This document shows positions 1-7,129 of a DNA stretch of 11,088 nucleotides, one piece after another. The notes under the pieces are model-generated. The model had not been told where the DNA came from and did no database searches. It saw only the letters and a program-made list of their open reading frames with translations. Source of the stretch: an uncultured Bacilli bacterium (GTDB lineage: Bacteria > Bacillota_I > Bacilli_A > ML615J-28 > CAG-698); NCBI GenBank assembly GCA_947627395.1, contig CANQVW010000045.1:1-11088 (forward strand), read 5' to 3'. The position numbers were made by a program, and so were the translations under genes. The first letter of the stretch is position 1, and each line of letters starts with the position of its first letter.

Positions 1-151
1 CAAGAATTGTATCAAAGTATGTTCGACACTTATTAATTACGGCAGCAAGGCGAATGATTTCTGGACGGGTACCCACGATAATCAATAGTTTTAACTTTCC
101 ATTATCCTTAAATTTCACATCACTGTAATCGAGTTTTATATTCATTTCCAT
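1..151 (-). CDS. capG: UDP-N-acetylglucosamine 2-epimerase family protein, CapG/FnlC-like (N-terminal part)
   Basis: Only the first 50 codons are in the window; the gene runs off the left edge. After a short leader (MEMNIKLDYSDVKFKDNG) it carries the motif LLIIVGTRPEIIRLAAVI, the N-terminal Rossmann strand and loop typical of the WecB/CapG non-hydrolysing 2-epimerases. In the CapE-CapF-CapG pathway this enzyme converts UDP-2-acetamido-2,6-dideoxy-L-talose to UDP-N-acetyl-L-fucosamine in the cytoplasm. The ATG at 151 overlaps the capF stop by one base (TAATG) and follows a GAGGTGG ribosome binding site at 7 bases spacing, so translation is probably coupled to capF. A second in-frame ATG two codons later is less well placed. 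A general WecB-type UDP-GlcNAc/ManNAc epimerase cannot be excluded from the N-terminus alone, but the position right after capF favours CapG. Confidence 0.85.
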   Translation of the reverse strand, partial: MEMNIKLDYSDVKFKDNGKLKLLIIVGTRPEIIRLAAVINKCRTYFDTIL

Positions 152-1350
152 TATTCTACCACCTCAAAAAATGTATCTGGATGATGTAGATCAAATTGCT
201 CATTTGCCCACATCATTGTGACAAGATTATCTGTTTTAGAAAGATTGATAATATTGTGAGTATATCCAGGAAGTATATGAACTGCTTCAATTTTTTCTCC
301 AGAAACCTCAAAGTTCAGTACTTCGTTTGTACCAATTTTGCGTTCCTGTATCAACCCATGACCGCTAACCACAATAAAGAATTCCCACTTACTGTTATGC
401 CAATGCTGTCCCTTGGTAATACCAGGTTTTAATATATTAACGCTAAATTGACCACATTTCTCTGTTTTTAGAAGTTCAGTAAAACTGCCTCTTGCATCCT
501 TATTCATCTTCAAAGGAAAAGATATTTTTTCTTTTGGAAGATAACTAAGATATGTGCTGTAAAGTTTTTTTGCAAAGCTGTTATTTGGAATTTCTGGCAT
601 AACAAGAGTATTTGTCTGTGTCTTAAAATTATTAAGCAAATCCACAATTTCACCAAGTTTAACTTTATATGTAATTGGTACAGCACAGTATTTACCATTA
701 TTACAAAGTATGGTGTTGATGCCATCAAAGGTACAATGATGTTCTTTATTTTCAAGAGCATCAATCATTTCAGTAATGAGGTCATCAATATAAAGCAGTT
801 CAAGCTGTATAGCTATGTCATTGACATGTATAGGCAAATCATTTGCAATATTGTTACAAAAAGTTGCAACTACAGAATTGTAATTTGGTTTACACCACTT
901 TCCAAATAAATTTGGAAAACGATAAACAAGTACCTTTACTCCTGTTTCCTTTGCATATGTAAAAAGCAAATCTTCTCCCGCTTTTTTACTACGTCCATAA
1001 TCGTTGTCATAGCGTCCGATGCAGGTTGCCTGAATGGATGAAGAAATCATGACTGGACAAGTATTACCTACTTTTCTTAAGGTATCAAGGAGTAAACTTG
1101 TAAAACTGAAATTATTTTGCATAAATTCTTTCGTATTTTGTGAACGATTAACTCCTGCAAGATGGAAAACAAAATCTGCTTTTGCACAGTATTCATCAAA
1201 AAGTACAGGGCTAGTGTCCAGATCGTATTCATAAATTTTGTCAATGGTTAATTCTGGGTGTGTTTTATCCTTACTATCTTTGATATTTTTTAAGGATGCA
1301 CAAAGGTTTTTCCCTATGAACCCTTTTGCACCTGTTACGAGTATATTCAT
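151..1350 (-). CDS. capF: CapF/FnlB-type bifunctional SDR reductase and cupin epimerase for UDP-L-FucNAc synthesis
   Basis: 399 residues with the two-domain CapF layout. The N-terminal extended SDR domain has TGAKGFIGKNL at residues 6-16 (NADPH-binding GxxGxxG), SSSIQA near 103-108 and the Y118-x3-K122 active-site pair. The C-terminal cupin domain (about 280-399) has GQHWHNSKWEF at 314-324, PGYTHNI at 361-367 and MMWANEQFD at 379-387. In S. aureus CapF the cupin epimerises C-3 of the CapE product and the SDR domain reduces C-4, giving UDP-N-acetyl-L-talosamine for CapG. The start ATG at 1350 follows GGGAGG at 8 bases, and the stop overlaps the capG start. The protein is somewhat longer than the usual 370 or so residues, partly from an insertion around 205-228. 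The cupin stretch HNSKWEF differs from the common HHTKNEKF form, so cupin activity is likely but not certain. Confidence 0.9.
   Translation of the reverse strand: MNILVTGAKGFIGKNLCASLKNIKDSKDKTHPELTIDKIYEYDLDTSPVLFDEYCAKADFVFHLAGVNRSQNTKEFMQNNFSFTSLLLDTLRKVGNTCPVMISSSIQATCIGRYDNDYGRSKKAGEDLLFTYAKETGVKVLVYRFPNLFGKWCKPNYNSVVATFCNNIANDLPIHVNDIAIQLELLYIDDLITEMIDALENKEHHCTFDGINTILCNNGKYCAVPITYKVKLGEIVDLLNNFKTQTNTLVMPEIPNNSFAKKLYSTYLSYLPKEKISFPLKMNKDARGSFTELLKTEKCGQFSVNILKPGITKGQHWHNSKWEFFIVVSGHGLIQERKIGTNEVLNFEVSGEKIEAVHILPGYTHNIINLSKTDNLVTMMWANEQFDLHHPDTFFEVVE
159..165 (-). promoter_or_regulatory. Ribosome binding site of capG, inside the end of capF
   Basis: GAGGTGG on the minus strand lies 7 bases before the ATG at 151 and within the last codons of capF. 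Together with the TAATG stop/start overlap it fixes the capG start and points to translational coupling. Confidence 0.7.
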
Positions 1351-1371
1351 ATTGAAAGCCTCCCTAATATT

Positions 1372-2019
1372 TTACAATCTTTCGCTACACCAATTGATAT
1401 TTTCTTTGACAATTTTTGCTGGAACACCAGCAATAACAGAACCGCCTTTTTCGATTGGTTTAGTTACCACTGCACCTGTTCCTATAATACAGTTTTCAGG
1501 TATTCTTACACCTTTTGTTATAAGTACTCTGTCTCCTACCCAAACATGATTGTCGATAACAACATTTTTTGCATAATTAATTCTTTTTCCAACTTCATTC
1601 AAAACCGAATGTGAATCACCAGTTCGTATTACAATTTCTGAAGAAAATAAACAATTATTTCCAATAGAACATTTTGTAGATTCAGTAACGGCAATATGAA
1701 TTTTTCCTGCAAAGTTCACATGATCAGCAATTATGATTGCATTGTTGTCATCTTCTATAAAAAAGGAAGCGTTTCTAGCACGACAGTTCTTACCAATTTC
1801 AATTGTGTTGTTGTTACCATGAAATATAAATTCGCAATTAATGTATGCTCCATCCCGTAAAATGAGATGGTTTCCTACTCCGTAACTTGTTATTCTACAA
1901 TGCCATAGGATTGCTCCATCATTTTGAATTTTTATTTTTCCTTTTCGTTTGTTGTTAAACGGAAAGTGGTTAATGAGTTTATATAACTTGAACACAATAT
2001 TTTCTACTACTTGTTTCAT
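1372..2019 (-). CDS. Left-handed beta-helix (hexapeptide repeat) acyltransferase, probably O-acetyltransferase
   Basis: 215 residues from the ATG at 2019. Imperfect hexapeptide repeats run from about residue 30 to 185 (for example IEIGKN, CSIGNN, VVIDNHVWVGDRVLI). The motif TGDSHS at 133-138 holds the likely catalytic His137, and the tail IIGTGAVVTKPI...IAGVPAKIVKEN is the usual C-terminal signature. Enzymes of this fold move acetyl groups from acetyl-CoA to sugars in the cytoplasm; the substrate here cannot be read from sequence. It could O-acetylate the repeat unit or N-acetylate an amino sugar nucleotide. A GTG at 2067 extends the frame 16 codons, but it overlaps the capE stop and adds no conserved sequence, whereas AGAGGG lies 11 bases before the ATG at 2019, a rather long spacing. 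It sits between a decayed capE and an intact capF with only 21 bases to the latter. Confidence 0.85.
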   Translation of the reverse strand: MKQVVENIVFKLYKLINHFPFNNKRKGKIKIQNDGAILWHCRITSYGVGNHLILRDGAYINCEFIFHGNNNTIEIGKNCRARNASFFIEDDNNAIIIADHVNFAGKIHIAVTESTKCSIGNNCLFSSEIVIRTGDSHSVLNEVGKRINYAKNVVIDNHVWVGDRVLITKGVRIPENCIIGTGAVVTKPIEKGGSVIAGVPAKIVKENINWCSERL

Positions 2020-2063
2020 ATTTTTATTATCCCTCTCTACTGTGCAAAAAACACAACCTATTA

Positions 2064-3091
2064 TCACATTTCTGCTAATCTTTCTTGTATGTAAGTAAGA
2101 CTTGCAATTTTTGCCTTTGTTTCTTCAACAGTCAAAAGTTTGCTATTATTTGAATTAAATTCGGATAATGTGTTGCGTTTGGTGTCACCCTTATTAAAAT
2201 ATTTATCGTAATTCAAGCCTCTTTTGTCACAGAGAACACGATAAAAATTTCCCATATCAATGGCATGAGCACATTCCTCATTTGTAAGAAGTGTCTCAAA
2301 CATTTTTTCTCCATGACGGATGCAAATCACCTTGATGCTTTCCTTCTTTCCTCCGAATAACTCACATACAGCCTCCGCTTGCGTTTGAATAGTACAAGCA
2401 GGAGCTTTTTGAACCAGAATATCACCAGATTCACAATGTTCAAAAGCAAATAGAACAAGATCAACCGCTTCATCAAGTGACATAATGAAACAGATCATGA
2501 TAGGTTCGGTCAGTGTGATTGAAATTCCGTTTCTAATTTGATCTATCCAAAGAGGAATAACCGATCCACGAGAACACATTACATTGCCGTAACGTGTGCA
2601 ACAAATTTTTGTGGTGTTAGTTGTACGAGCTTTCGCTAAGATAACCTTTTCCATCATGGCTTTGGACGTTCCCATAGCATTGACTGGGTACGCTGCTTTA
2701 TCGGTAGAAAGGCACACAACATTTTTGACACCTGCTTCGATAGCAGCAGTGAGTACATTCTCAGTTCCAAGCACATTGGTTTTAACTGCTTCAATTGGAA
2801 AAAACTCACAAGAAGGAACCTGTTTAAGAGCAGCTGCGTGAAATATATAATCTACACCATGCATAGCGTTTTTGACAGATGTTAAATCACGCACGTCACC
2901 AATGTAAAAGCTAATTTTTTCTGCTAATTCGGGCATTTTCGCCTGAAATTCATGACGCATATCGTCTTGCTTCTTTTCATCACGGGAAAACATTTTAATT
3001 ACTCTAATATCAGTTTGTAAAAACGGTTTAACACATCATTTTCCAAAGAATCTGTTCCTTCAGCAATTGAAAGTATTTCAGTTTGTTTTTG
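2064..3091 (-). pseudogene. capE: Decayed capE/fnlA (UDP-GlcNAc 4,6-dehydratase/5-epimerase), N-terminus destroyed
   Basis: From the ATG at 2993 a 309-residue frame matches CapE/FnlA from MFSRDEKKQDDMRH onward, including STDKAAYPVNAMGTSKAMMEK at 96-116 (the CapE-type MxxxK site), RYGNVMCSRGSVIPL, GDILVQKAPACTIQT and IRHGEKMFETLL. Upstream the reading continues in the same frame to about 3019, then shifts by one base in an A5 run at 3019-3023. In the shifted frame the sequence reads ILSIAEGTDSLENDVLNRF where the family has ILITGGTGSFGNAVLNRF. Three of the four glycines of the NAD-binding loop are replaced by E, D and E, and an in-frame TAG lies at 3092-3094. Further probable decay appears downstream: PIMICFIMSL for the usual PNMTRFIMSL, and FYRVLCDKRG for FYRVPCDKRG. 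The product could not bind NAD normally. Another, apparently intact copy ends at 10981. Confidence 0.88.
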
Positions 3092-3637
3092 CTATTGAGG
3101 TATTTTATGCATAAGGAAAAAGCATACTATTTAAAAGTTTAAGCTCTAAAATATTATTTATACTTATCAACTAGTCTTCATATTTTTTACATATATGAAA
3201 AGTTAACTTATTCAAGGTATAGTTGATAAATTTTCTTTTCAAAAACCTCATTTTTCTATAACAATTTATCATGATATTAGTTACAGCATATGTTAATAAA
3301 TAGTTTATAAAGTTCTAGATATTTAATATATTTTTTTAAAAAATAGGTTTTCTATTTCATTATAAGTAAAATCATAGCTATAAAATTTATGATATTCATT
3401 AAACGTATTTTTCCTACTTATTAACATAAAGTTTTTATATGTAATATATTTTGATGTTGTTTTACGGACAAATCACCACGTATTTATTACATTATAGGTA
3501 TTTTTTTGCATTCATAAGATTTCAAAATGTAGTTTAAAGGTAACAAGTTGTTTAATATCATTAACAAAATATAAAATTAATTTTACCTACTGTGTATTTA
3601 TTAGATTTTGTAACCTACATTTTTTTGTAAGTGAAAT
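3092..3637 (-). other. AT-rich region without an intact gene; possible remnants of a lost gene
   Basis: About 550 bases, very AT-rich, between a glycosyltransferase stop and the eroded start of the capE pseudogene. No intact gene, tRNA or convincing terminator is visible. On the minus strand two stretches are more open than expected for such AT-rich DNA: 3472-3323 (49 codons, including ISRKNTFNEYHKFYSYDF) and 3314-3105 (69 codons with a single TAG at 3173-3171, including CYRKMRFLKRKF). Just before the second stretch another frame reads KKYIKYLELYKLFINICC, as if one coding sequence had shifted frame. These look like fragments of one or two former genes, but I cannot name the family. Confidence 0.4.
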
Positions 3638-4816
3638 TTAGTCTAAATTAATCAAAAAGTCAGAGAATTTTTTTGATTGAATATATTTATTCTTTTGAGT
3701 TAATACAAAATTTTGGGCCTTTGCTCCAAATTTTTCTCTTTCTTGATCAGATAATGTCAGTGCTCGTTCTAATCCAGCTTTTATTACATCCACACTATTA
3801 TTTTCAATTGTGAAAAGATAGTCTTTATATTCAATTGGAATTCCTGGTAAATCAGTAGTTAAAAAAGGTGTTCCTGAAGCCATGTACTCAAATGTTTTAG
3901 AAGGAAAACTATATTTTGTATATTCCGCATTAGGATCTCTTACGTTAACCAAAAGAGTTGCTTGCTTTTCGTACTCAAACAATTGTTGTGGATCAACAAA
4001 ACCCATGTGCTTAATTCTCTTGTTTGTTTTTGCCTTTTCTTTAATATATTGGTCCATTGCTCCAGATCCAAAAAACCATAATTCTTCTGTTTGGTTTGAT
4101 ATTTGTTCAAATGCAGAAATTAGTTCCTCAATTCCAATGTTATAATGCAACGATCCTGCGTGCATTATGAAGTGTTTTTTAGTGGTTGGTGTTAGCGAAT
4201 ATTTATCTCTATATACTCCTTCAACTACAATGTATGGCTTGTTAAATTCTGAAAAATATTCTTGCATCTGCTCTGTAAATAAAATATAACCATCAACATC
4301 TTTTAATAGCCGTTTGACAACTTTATTTTCTATTTTTTTTAAAAAGGGCTTAAAAGGTTTTTTGTTAATGTCTAAATCCGAATAGATGCATAAATCCGGA
4401 CAAATTAAAACAGTCTTTATTTTAGGATTAATCTTTTTTATTTTATTTAAACAATACAAATAGGGAAGATGCATTTCATATGCAAAAACATAATCAATAT
4501 CATTTAGAATATTTCCCTTCTTTATTTCCTTAAAAAGTTCAATAATTTTTGTTGGAATACGTAAAAAACGATTTCCATTTCCCGCAACTCGAATGTCTTG
4601 GCTTTTACCATTATGACTCCATTTCAATCTCTTACCTGAAAACATATTACAATCAGATAGAATTCTGATATTATTGTTTTGTTCTTCTAGACCTTCAATA
4701 ATGGCCTGTTGAAATGCTGAACCTGAAACTATTTCTGGATATTTTGCTTTTGGAAAATATGTATTATCATTTCTCATCCAAGCTATTGAACATATCCATA
4801 AAATATTACTATTCAT
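3638..4816 (-). CDS. Glycosyltransferase, GT4-like (GT-B fold)
   Basis: 392 residues. The N-terminal half (1-210) has the divergent acceptor-side Rossmann fold with YPEIVSGSAFQQAIIEGL at 26-43, a glycine-containing loop. The C-terminal half has the group 1 donor-binding pattern: MHAGSLHYNIGIEELISAF at 218-236, ELWFFGSGAM at 245-254, MGFVDPQQLFEYE at 271-283, and RDPNAEYTKYSFPSKTFEYM at 293-312 followed by ASGTP. It would add one sugar to the lipid-linked repeat unit at the cytoplasmic face of the membrane; donor and acceptor cannot be read off. The ATG at 4816 is chosen because AGGAGGG lies five bases upstream. An open frame extends nine codons further, but that extension overlaps the preceding acyltransferase stop and has no comparable site. 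Full length for the family and no lesion seen. Confidence 0.88.
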   Translation of the reverse strand: MNSNILWICSIAWMRNDNTYFPKAKYPEIVSGSAFQQAIIEGLEEQNNNIRILSDCNMFSGKRLKWSHNGKSQDIRVAGNGNRFLRIPTKIIELFKEIKKGNILNDIDYVFAYEMHLPYLYCLNKIKKINPKIKTVLICPDLCIYSDLDINKKPFKPFLKKIENKVVKRLLKDVDGYILFTEQMQEYFSEFNKPYIVVEGVYRDKYSLTPTTKKHFIMHAGSLHYNIGIEELISAFEQISNQTEELWFFGSGAMDQYIKEKAKTNKRIKHMGFVDPQQLFEYEKQATLLVNVRDPNAEYTKYSFPSKTFEYMASGTPFLTTDLPGIPIEYKDYLFTIENNSVDVIKAGLERALTLSDQEREKFGAKAQNFVLTQKNKYIQSKKFSDFLINLD

Positions 4817-4821
4817 ATTTA

Positions 4822-4828
4822 CCCTCCT
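4822..4828 (-). promoter_or_regulatory. Strong ribosome binding site setting the glycosyltransferase start at 4816
   Basis: AGGAGGG on the minus strand, five bases before the ATG at 4816. It decides the start in favour of MNSNILWIC over an upstream codon at 4843. Confidence 0.75.
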
Positions 4829-4839
4829 ACTTAGCAGCA

Positions 4840-5346
4840 TCAATCATCGAATCGATTTTTTAATTTTCTTGCTGGCACTCCACCCCAAATTTCGTATTCA
4901 CCGACATTTTTAGTAACGACGCCCCCTGCAGCAATTATACTACCTTTTCCTATTGTTACACCTTTTAATATGGTAACATTCGCACCACACCATACATCTT
5001 CTTCAATTATAACGGGCTGGTCATTTTCTGGTAGTTTTTCTTCCACTGTCACTTCATCCATATATTTATTGCGAATGTCAATTCTGTGATCGCCAGTAAT
5101 AATTGTAAGACCTGGTCCAGACATAAAATGCCCTTTAATTTCTAGAGGTGCTCCAGTAGCCATCAATGTTGCATGAGGACCAATATAAATGCTGTTTCCT
5201 AAACTGATATTGTAAGCACCGACAATAGTGAAGTGTTCATCTATGTATATTTTTTCCCCGCGATTTTTCAAATCATGTAGCAAATTATTCAGCAAAAGTT
5301 TGTGTGTAATTCTTTTTATTAAGCGTACTATCATAATATTTACCAT
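4840..5346 (-). CDS. Hexapeptide-repeat acyltransferase, maltose O-acetyltransferase-like (LbH fold)
   Basis: 168 residues. A basic, hydrophobic N-terminal helix (1-30) precedes beta-helix coils from about residue 36 to 150: ISLGNSIYIGPHATL, then TGDHRID at 84-90 with probable catalytic His87, then IIEEDVWCGANVTILKGV at 113-130 and GSIIAAGGVVTKNV at 135-148, ending in IWGGVPARKLKNRF. This is the WbbJ/MAT-like pattern of acetyl-CoA-dependent O-acetyltransferases, which decorate surface polysaccharides. The start is the ATG at 5346, six bases after GGAAAGG; a TTG at 5361 would add five residues with no obvious site of its own. The first codons overlap the tail of a decayed pyruvyl transferase frame. 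The downstream glycosyltransferase starts 23 bases after the stop. The exact sugar acceptor is unknown. Confidence 0.87.
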   Translation of the reverse strand: MVNIMIVRLIKRITHKLLLNNLLHDLKNRGEKIYIDEHFTIVGAYNISLGNSIYIGPHATLMATGAPLEIKGHFMSGPGLTIITGDHRIDIRNKYMDEVTVEEKLPENDQPVIIEEDVWCGANVTILKGVTIGKGSIIAAGGVVTKNVGEYEIWGGVPARKLKNRFDD

Positions 5347-5642
5347 ATATAGCCTTTCCAAAGATTAAGTGATGTTTTTCCTTCAGTGTTATTTTTTAGG
5401 TAAAAATATAAACAAATTCTATTTTTTGAAAAAACTGCACCAATCACATAATTATAATTATTAGGCCAAAACAAACAATACAAAGTCCTTATCCATAAAT
5501 TAGTAGAACATACTATGAAGGGAAACAGTTTTTTATATAAAATAGTAGAAAAAGATACTCCTAGAAATGAATTGGTAACAACATAATCGATATGCTCTAA
5601 AACGTAAAATCATTTAAGAGAACCGATAACTTTTGTATAAAG
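5340..5642 (-). pseudogene. Remnant of a polysaccharide pyruvyl transferase (C-terminal part)
   Basis: The minus-strand frame from 5642 reads LYTKVIGSLK, a TGA at 5610-5612, then FYVLEHIDYVVTNSFLGV and SFSTILYKKLFPFIVCSTN, staying open until the TAA at 5340-5342. The core matches the PS_pyruv_trans signature (usually IKNADYVVTNSFHGTAFSI followed by a lysine and hydrophobic residues). The signature histidine of SFHG is leucine here, an in-frame stop precedes the motif and no intact N-terminal half is found. In related loci this enzyme adds ketal-linked pyruvate, or belongs to the same fold with other transfer roles. The end overlaps the acyltransferase start at 5346. The match rests on one strong motif and its flanks, so the family call is good but the original boundaries are unknown. 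Confidence 0.7.
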
Positions 5643-5909
5643 ATTTTTAAATTTTAATATTATTAACAAAAATTATAATGAACCGACCTGTTTTCTCAAC
5701 GAATTCATCAAATTTCTAACATTTTTGTTGTAATCGAAGATAAATTTTACAATATAATTTTATGGTAGTCATCGAATTTTCTCCCTAAATATGTTTTTTT
5801 GCGTGTATTTATTTCTTATAATTGATAAGTTAATCATCGTATCCGGATATCCTGCAATACAACTCCAAAGATTTGTAAATTAGAAAATGCTGATATATCA
5901 ATTTTCAAT
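5643..5909 (-). other. AT-rich stretch after the polymerase gene, no supported gene
   Basis: Roughly 270 bases between the Wzy stop and the pyruvyl transferase remnant. Two short open pieces occur on the minus strand: about 5879-5769 (FTNLWSCIAGYPDTMINLSI and 15 further residues), and an ATG at 5772 preceded by GGGAGAAAATTCG that runs 18 codons to a TAG and then stays open in the same frame through KFDEFVEKTGRF. They may be the eroded N-terminal half of the pyruvyl transferase gene, but I see no family motif to prove it. No terminator or promoter is clear. Confidence 0.35.
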
Positions 5910-7112
5910 TTAAGATATCTCTTGTACTGAAATATCATTCTCCGTAGAACAACAAACTGACAACAAAATCATTGCTGCCCAAAAAAATTTAGTTGTTACA
6001 ACATCAAGAAAAAATGTCATCAATAAAATTCCTGCAAATGAAACAAACATACCTTTATCTTTTTTAATCATTAATTTATTCATTTTCAAGATAGGTATAT
6101 TTATAAGCAAAAAACCGATTACACCAAATTCCACAACCATTGCAAGATAATGATTGTGAATTGCCGCATCTCTACCCAATGTATTTTCAATGATTGTTTG
6201 CGATGCGCCAGCTCCATAGCCGCCAAATATCCATTTTAGACTTTTTAGTGAGGTTAGTGCATGTTTCCAAATTATTAAACGTACGCCGCTCTCTGCCTCA
6301 TGTCCAGTCATGGCTTTTAAGGAAAAGCGCTGTAAAAGTTCCTTTGGTATGTACTGTTCTGCAAAAGCAAAAACAACAAACACAATAAGTAAAACAGGAA
6401 TCCCAATTGACAGACGTGTTTTCCACGATGTATTTATACTTAATAGCGCAATTAACAAGACTGCAATTAGCCCTGATCTTGACCCAGTGAGAAGGATATA
6501 ATACGTAATTGCAAGACAAAAAATAATTGATATAATCGTATGCATTTTTTTCTGGGCGGTATTACACAAATTATAAAAAACTATGCCGAACGAAACCAAC
6601 ATTAATGCAGCAAGGTAATTTTGATCTAGACCATCTTTACCAGCTTTTAATGTTAAACGATGCTGAAAAGAACTATATATGACTGTATTTGGAATAAATG
6701 TCATGTAAAGTAGAAGTGCTCCAACGCCAAACACCATTGATTTTTTTAATACATTCGTTTCATGTTTTGTAAATGAAACCATTGAAAATAAAAGAAACAT
6801 CAGTGCGTTATTTAAATATACAGAATAATACGAATGAAATCTACTCTTGTCTATTGCCCAAAGATATGTAAACAATCCGTATATTAACCATAATGCCACA
6901 TATGTGATGCGATAATCAATTTTTACTGTCTTCTGCGCAAAAATATCTAAAACTGCTAATCCCATAGCAAGCAAGCCAACTATTCTTAAGGGACTTATCG
7001 ATACTAAATCCGCCAACGGATATTCAAACGGGGTTAGAAACAGGAATAAAGCTAATCCATACGTAGATAAATGTGTAATTAAGTTCTTATCGGTATTTTT
7101 AGTTTGGTTCAC
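5910..7112 (-). CDS. Wzy-type polysaccharide polymerase / O-antigen ligase-like membrane protein
   Basis: 400 residues, mostly hydrophobic, with around ten or more predicted membrane spans. It has the O-antigen ligase/polymerase (Wzy_C) layout: LTGSRSGLIAVLLIALLSI at 208-226, an external loop of about 60 residues (250-320) with conserved-type SGVRLIIWKHAL at 275-286 and FGGYGAG at 296-302, then AIHNHYLAMVVEFGVIGFLL at 317-336. Such proteins link undecaprenyl-diphosphate repeat units in the periplasmic or extracytoplasmic leaflet. In a Gram-positive capsule cluster a polymerase is more likely than a lipid A ligase, hence no more specific name. The start is GTG at 7112, six bases after AAAGGAGGG. 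The gene begins only 17 bases after the preceding glycosyltransferase, so both are in one operon. No lesion seen. Confidence 0.85.
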   Translation of the reverse strand: MNQTKNTDKNLITHLSTYGLALFLFLTPFEYPLADLVSISPLRIVGLLAMGLAVLDIFAQKTVKIDYRITYVALWLIYGLFTYLWAIDKSRFHSYYSVYLNNALMFLLFSMVSFTKHETNVLKKSMVFGVGALLLYMTFIPNTVIYSSFQHRLTLKAGKDGLDQNYLAALMLVSFGIVFYNLCNTAQKKMHTIISIIFCLAITYYILLTGSRSGLIAVLLIALLSINTSWKTRLSIGIPVLLIVFVVFAFAEQYIPKELLQRFSLKAMTGHEAESGVRLIIWKHALTSLKSLKWIFGGYGAGASQTIIENTLGRDAAIHNHYLAMVVEFGVIGFLLINIPILKMNKLMIKKDKGMFVSFAGILLMTFFLDVVTTKFFWAAMILLSVCCSTENDISVQEIS

Positions 7113-7118
7113 TCAATT

Positions 7119-7127
7119 CCCTCCTTT
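7119..7127 (-). promoter_or_regulatory. Ribosome binding site fixing the GTG start of the Wzy gene
   Basis: AAAGGAGGG on the minus strand, six bases before GTG at 7112, in the short gap after the preceding stop at 7130. The near-perfect site supports the non-ATG start. Confidence 0.75.
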
Positions 7128-7129
7128 CT

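Noticed and set aside
196..1549. Plus-strand open frames opposite capF and the acyltransferase
   Set aside because: They are antisense shadows of well-supported genes, without family motifs or ribosome binding sites.
2017..2067. GTG start at 2067 for the acyltransferase at 1372
   Set aside because: It overlaps the capE stop, lacks a clear ribosome binding site and adds 16 non-conserved residues; the ATG at 2019 begins the natural N-terminus.
3549..3568. AT-only inverted repeat TTGTTTAATATCATTAACAA as a terminator
   Set aside because: The stem has no GC pairs, contains a bulge and no T-run follows; weak in DNA of this composition.
4814..4843. Upstream start at 4843 for the GT4 gene
   Set aside because: The near-perfect AGGAGGG at 4822-4828 lies between that codon and the ATG at 4816, so the extension would translate the ribosome binding site.
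5344..5361. TTG start at 5361 for the acyltransferase
   Set aside because: The ATG at 5346 has GGAAAGG six bases upstream; the TTG lies inside that region and adds nothing conserved.
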